A stretch of DNA of 64,000 nt. Source: Leishmania mexicana MHOM/GT/2001/U1103. Its lineage: Eukaryota; Euglenozoa; Kinetoplastea; Trypanosomatida; Trypanosomatidae. A model generated the notes under the pieces. It was not told the origin of the DNA. It saw only the letters and a list, made by a program, of their open reading frames with translations, and made no database searches. A program made the translations under genes and the position numbers. Of this stretch, positions 60,660 through 64,000 are shown piece by piece (within the stretch, counting starts at the first letter, position 1; each line of letters begins with the position of its first letter). The stretch is from positions 310,001 to 374,000 of the forward strand of contig NC_018331.1 of the NCBI RefSeq assembly GCF_000234665.1, read 5' to 3'.

Positions 60660-61892
60660 CTAATTGTGCCCCTTCAGGAGATCCTTGGTGATGTTCTTGT
60701 GGTGTGCCTCGATGGTACCGCCACCGATCTCCAGCAGCTTCGCGTCGCGCCAGAGTCGCTCAACCGGCATACCTTGCGAGTACCCCATACCACCCATCAC
60801 CTGGATCGCCGAGTCCGCGACCTTCTTGGCAATCGGTGTGGCAAACAGCTTGGCGGCATCGCTGCCTAGACGGTTCTTGTTGTCTGGGTGGACGTTGTGG
60901 CTGACCGAGTACACCAGTGCCTTCGCCGCCTCAGTGTCGGCGTAGCCCTCTGCGATGTAGCGCTGGATCTGGCCGAAGTTAGAGATGGACTGGCCAAACG
61001 CTTTCCGCTCTGAGGCATATGACGTCATGAGCTCTACAGAGCGCTCCGCGATGCCGACCGCCATGGCAGCCAAGGTGACGCGCTCCAGCTCTAGGTTGCG
61101 CATCATGCCCACCATGCCCTTGCCCTCCTCACCGAGCAAATTCTCCGCCGGGACCACGACGTCCTCGAAGAAGAGCTGGCACATGTGAGAGGCACGCATG
61201 CCACATTTGTCAATCTTCGGGCCCTGCGTGAAGCCCTTCATGCCGCGCTCTACCGCGAAGGCTGTGATCTTGCCGTCCACCTTGGCGTAGATGAGAAACA
61301 CGTCGGCGACTGTTCCGTTCGTGATCCAAATCTTGCTGCCGTTCAACACGTAGTTGCCGTTGCTGTCCTTCTTCGCGGTCATCCGCATTCCCAACACATC
61401 GGTGCCAGCGCTCGGCTCCGACATGCCCATGGCGCCAACGTGCTCGCCCGTGAGCACCTTAGGCAGCCACCGCGCCCGCTGCGCCGGCGAAGCGCTGTAA
61501 TAAAAGTTGTTCACAAAGAGCATGGAGTGAGCGAGGTAGGCTAGGCAGAACCCGGGGTCATACTTGGAGAGCTCGTGGTGGACGATCACAGCAGCCACAG
61601 CATCCATGCCGGCGCCGCCGTCCGCCTCGGGAACTGTCACACCCATTACACCCAGGTCGCCAAGCTGCTCGAAGAGGTCGCGGTTGAAGTGGCCGTTCAT
61701 GTCGTCCTCCCTGGCATGCCTGTCGACCACCTCACGAGAAAACTTGGCCACGGTCTCACGCAAGGCCGCGTGCTCAGGTGTTGGGTTGTACAGATCCATG
61801 AAGGCACGGCTCGCGGACGTCATGGTGGCGGCCGCTGTCCACCCGCACGTAGCGGGGCGGCGGCCCAGCGACGACTGCAGCACACGACGCAT
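60660..61892 (-). CDS. Acyl-CoA dehydrogenase, isovaleryl-CoA-dehydrogenase-like
   Basis: A mitochondrial FAD enzyme of 410 aa that would oxidise an acyl-CoA to the 2,3-enoyl-CoA and pass electrons to ETF. Family signatures: GAMGMSEPSAGTDVLGM near 152-168, NGSKIWITNG near 182-191, ASHMCQLFFEDVVVP near 233-247, and QVMGGMGYSQGMPVERLWRD near 370-389. The catalytic base of isovaleryl-CoA dehydrogenase lies in the LDLER helix; here LELER is present with Glu270 in place, while the position used by medium-chain enzymes (EGT) is GGT. This points to branched short-chain substrates, as in leucine breakdown, though glutaryl or short-chain specificity is not ruled out. The N-terminus (MRRVLQSSLGRR) suits mitochondrial import. 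The start is the first ATG after the acceptor at 61932-61933. Confidence 0.93.
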   Translation of the reverse strand: MRRVLQSSLGRRPATCGWTAAATMTSASRAFMDLYNPTPEHAALRETVAKFSREVVDRHAREDDMNGHFNRDLFEQLGDLGVMGVTVPEADGGAGMDAVAAVIVHHELSKYDPGFCLAYLAHSMLFVNNFYYSASPAQRARWLPKVLTGEHVGAMGMSEPSAGTDVLGMRMTAKKDSNGNYVLNGSKIWITNGTVADVFLIYAKVDGKITAFAVERGMKGFTQGPKIDKCGMRASHMCQLFFEDVVVPAENLLGEEGKGMVGMMRNLELERVTLAAMAVGIAERSVELMTSYASERKAFGQSISNFGQIQRYIAEGYADTEAAKALVYSVSHNVHPDNKNRLGSDAAKLFATPIAKKVADSAIQVMGGMGYSQGMPVERLWRDAKLLEIGGGTIEAHHKNITKDLLKGHN

Positions 61893-62844
61893 GATACGAA
61901 ATCAGATGAGCGGCGAGAGCGATGACACAACCTATCGAGCGAGAAAGACACACGAGCAGAGAGGCGCTGAGGGAGAGCGACCGACAGGAAACGAAGACAG
62001 TACTGACTAGCGGCCAACACAAGGTCGAAGCACCCGTAAAAGGAGAAGGGGAAAGATAAACGCACTGTGAGGCCAAAGAATGCTAATGAATGAAGGGTGT
62101 TGATGAGGGACGACTGGGGGAAGGGCATCCGAATCAACCGGAGAGAGAGGCATGGGATGTGCGCAGGGGGTGGTGTGCAGGAGTGCGTGCCGTTCGCGTA
62201 TGGCCGATACGGATATGTGTGCATATAGATGAGAGAAGAGACAGATATTGGCGAATCATTGCTGGACGAACCCCCCCCTCCGCGAAAGACATGCACGTAC
62301 GTCGCCTGAGGCGAATCAGCAAAGCGACCCCAACTGCTGATACAGAGAGAGGGGGAGGGAGGGTGGCCTGTTCGCGTGTGTCTCACACCGGGCAGCGCAA
62401 CAACGCAGCAGTCCCGTCAGTCGTCCCTCAACACAGAAGGTGGGGACAACGCAGCAAGCTCTATCACAGCCGAAGAGGAAGGAGCCGCACCGTGTGTTCG
62501 AGCGCCAACAGCCGTAGGGGCACGTGCAGTCATCTCTATTATTATTATTATTTCGTCGTTGGGCGATCCGGCTTGCCGGTTTGTAAAAAACGGTTGCCGA
62601 CCAAGTGCATTATTCTCCCTGTGATGAGGTGAGGGACAGAGGGTTACGCGATGCCGTGCATCCGTGCTGTGGCAAGGCGTGCGTAGCGGCAGTCACTTAC
62701 ACGGGCGGATAAAGGCGACGAGGCCGCAGGCATCAGCAGCCGCAAAGGAGTCATGCAAGGCATGGGGGGGGGGACAACAGCGATGCAGCAACGTGTCTGG
62801 CATGCCCACCAAACAACACCGTTTCTTTTGTTTGTTTGTTTTTC
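61893..62844 (-). other. Intergenic region
   Basis: Contains the acceptor for the acyl-CoA dehydrogenase, an ATT triplet repeat near 62535-62551 and the 3' UTR of the exonuclease gene. No gene is supported. Confidence 0.5.
61932..61990 (-). promoter_or_regulatory. Spliced-leader acceptor for acyl-CoA dehydrogenase
   Basis: On the - strand a CT-rich tract (complement of about 61937-61985) precedes ATAG, AG being the complement of CT at 61932-61933. No ATG intervenes before the start at 61892. Confidence 0.55.
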
Positions 62845-64000
62845 TTACGCTGATGCCGCCCCGTCGTCCTCGTCGTTCTCACCATCGCTACACTCTGTCC
62901 TCGCCTGGTGTGCCTCGTCGGACTGATTGGGTCGCTTCTCCTTCTCAGTAGCCGCCTTTCGGGAAAGGATGTCGGCCAGCCCCATGAAAGCAGCGACATC
63001 TTCATCGTCATCCTTGGCTCCTGCGCTGGGGCAATGACTCAACCGCCGCTCCGCCTCCGTTAGTCGCGATGTGTCCACAGATGCCATGATATTCTTTACT
63101 GTCTCTGTCAGAAGCCCGATAGACGTGCTCGTCGTCAGCCTGTGTCCATCGTCTTTAGTGCTCACTCGAATGGCGCGGCTCAGCTCAAGTGAGAAGCGGC
63201 CACGAATACCCAGCACGGCGATGCACTGCTCAAGCGGCGCAAAGACGGGGCCGACAGACCTCGTCACCTCCTCTACTTTCCCGTTGGCTGCCCCTTCGGC
63301 GGCATCGCAGCCGATCTTCCGACTCAGCCCCCGCACTTGCGCGGCAGCACGCAACGAGCCCACGGACGGAGGTCCTTCCTGGTGCGGGAAGAAGCCGTAG
63401 TCGGAGCACCGACCGAATACATAGCTTCGCAGGCTCCATAGCGCCGCCGCTAGAAGCTGCGTCCCTTCCTTGGCGCCACCGCCACCACCACCGCCGCCAC
63501 CGCGCAGAAGCGCCTTGGCCGTCTTGCGCTTGTTGCGCGGGACGCGCAAGAGTTGTGTCGCCATGGAACCACTACGCACGAGCACCGCACGCAGAAACTC
63601 CACATCCAGCTCAAGGTGTCGTCCGGAGATCAGGGCACGACGGAAGTAGCCCTCATTCGCGCGCAGATGGTGGTACCGCCGCCACAGCGCGACGCTGTCG
63701 CCTCCGATGCCCTCGTAGTAGTCGTCGCCGGAGAGCAGCATCAGGAACACAAAATCGATGCGGTAGGAAGGGAGCAACTCAGCCGGAAGTGGAGGATTCG
63801 GCACGGCCTGGGACCAGTGGTTCATCAGCTCCCACAGGGACGTGAGGCTGAGGTCAAATGGGTCGATCAGGGTGTAGTACGAGTACGGGACAGCCACCAT
63901 GGCGACCAGGATGAGGTCCGAGTCATTGCCCACGATCGTCACGGTATCGTCTGGGCTGTAGCTGCCATCGGCGACTGTCTCTGCCCAGAGCCTGCGTAGG
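62845..64000 (-). CDS. XRN-type 5'-3' exoribonuclease, 3' part only
   Basis: The frame is open through the right edge of the window, so the 5' end of the gene is missing; 385 residues are seen. The visible start of the fragment carries TVTIVGNDSDLILVAM, the XRN_N block with acidic residues of the nuclease site, then FVFLMLLSGDDYYEGI, matching the (V/S)GxDF(L/Y) block of XRN proteins, followed by the XRN_M-like helix ALWRRYHHLRANEGYFRRAL. These are hallmarks of 5'-3' RNA exonucleases (XRN/Rat1), used in mRNA or rRNA turnover. The C-terminal 200 residues are not conserved, include a nine-glycine run, and end in an acidic tail (GENDEDDGAASA); the protein is short after XRN_M compared with XRN1, so it may be one of the smaller trypanosomatid XRN paralogues. 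Confidence 0.75.
   Translation of the reverse strand, partial: LRRLWAETVADGSYSPDDTVTIVGNDSDLILVAMVAVPYSYYTLIDPFDLSLTSLWELMNHWSQAVPNPPLPAELLPSYRIDFVFLMLLSGDDYYEGIGGDSVALWRRYHHLRANEGYFRRALISGRHLELDVEFLRAVLVRSGSMATQLLRVPRNKRKTAKALLRGGGGGGGGGAKEGTQLLAAALWSLRSYVFGRCSDYGFFPHQEGPPSVGSLRAAAQVRGLSRKIGCDAAEGAANGKVEEVTRSVGPVFAPLEQCIAVLGIRGRFSLELSRAIRVSTKDDGHRLTTSTSIGLLTETVKNIMASVDTSRLTEAERRLSHCPSAGAKDDDEDVAAFMGLADILSRKAATEKEKRPNQSDEAHQARTECSDGENDEDDGAASA

Noticed and set aside
1..64000. CRISPR arrays, bacterial operons, insertion sequences with transposase
   Set aside because: No spaced direct repeats, ribosome-binding sites or transposase genes are present; the organisation is that of a trypanosomatid chromosome.

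Overview
The window looks like a stretch of a trypanosomatid chromosome, most probably Leishmania. It is GC-rich. The genes are intronless and arranged in long head-to-tail runs, with polypyrimidine tracts followed by AG (spliced-leader acceptor sites) upstream of the starts. Intergenic regions are 0.6-5.6 kb long. Four near-identical copies of a SIDER-like retroposon are scattered between genes, and several products (2-oxoglutarate dehydrogenase E1, Rib72-like DM10 protein, Fab1-type lipid kinase, HOPS subunit VPS18) are typical of a flagellated protist. I cannot name the species from sequence alone.

Layout. From 1 to 47.5 kb all genes are on the + strand: a dithiol glutaredoxin; a giant (3289 aa) parallel beta-helix protein; an unrecognised 556 aa protein; a probable mitochondrial helical-repeat protein; an unrecognised Ser-rich protein; a WD40 protein; a Rib72/EFHC-type axonemal protein; a Sep15-like ER protein interrupted by an in-frame TAG; mitochondrial 2-oxoglutarate dehydrogenase E1; a FYVE-Cpn60-PIP kinase (Fab1/PIKfyve); a decayed copy of a TMEM222/DUF778 gene; and the intact TMEM222 gene. 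Transcription converges at 47.5-48.9 kb. From 48.9 kb to the window end all genes are on the - strand: VPS18, a DUF1295 membrane protein, an isovaleryl-CoA-dehydrogenase-like enzyme, and the 3' part of an XRN-type 5'-3' exoribonuclease that runs off the window.

The 53.08-55.95 kb region upstream of VPS18 is a modular tandem array (A-B-B-B-A-partial A) whose units share a 120 bp head but have two alternative bodies. A fragment of the B body lies inverted on the other side of VPS18 (about 48.45-48.62 kb), next to a G-rich stretch that looks like poor sequence.

These genes are not a functional operon. As in all trypanosomatids, co-directional genes would be co-transcribed and then trans-spliced individually. 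Loose themes are mitochondrial metabolism (E1 of OGDH, acyl-CoA dehydrogenase, helical-repeat protein), endolysosomal traffic (Fab1 kinase, VPS18) and the flagellum (Rib72-like). The observations most worth following up are the Sep15-like gene with a stop codon at an aligned tyrosine position, the tandem TMEM222 pseudogene, the inverted/tandem repeats around VPS18, and the giant beta-helix protein with its C-terminal alpha/beta-like module.
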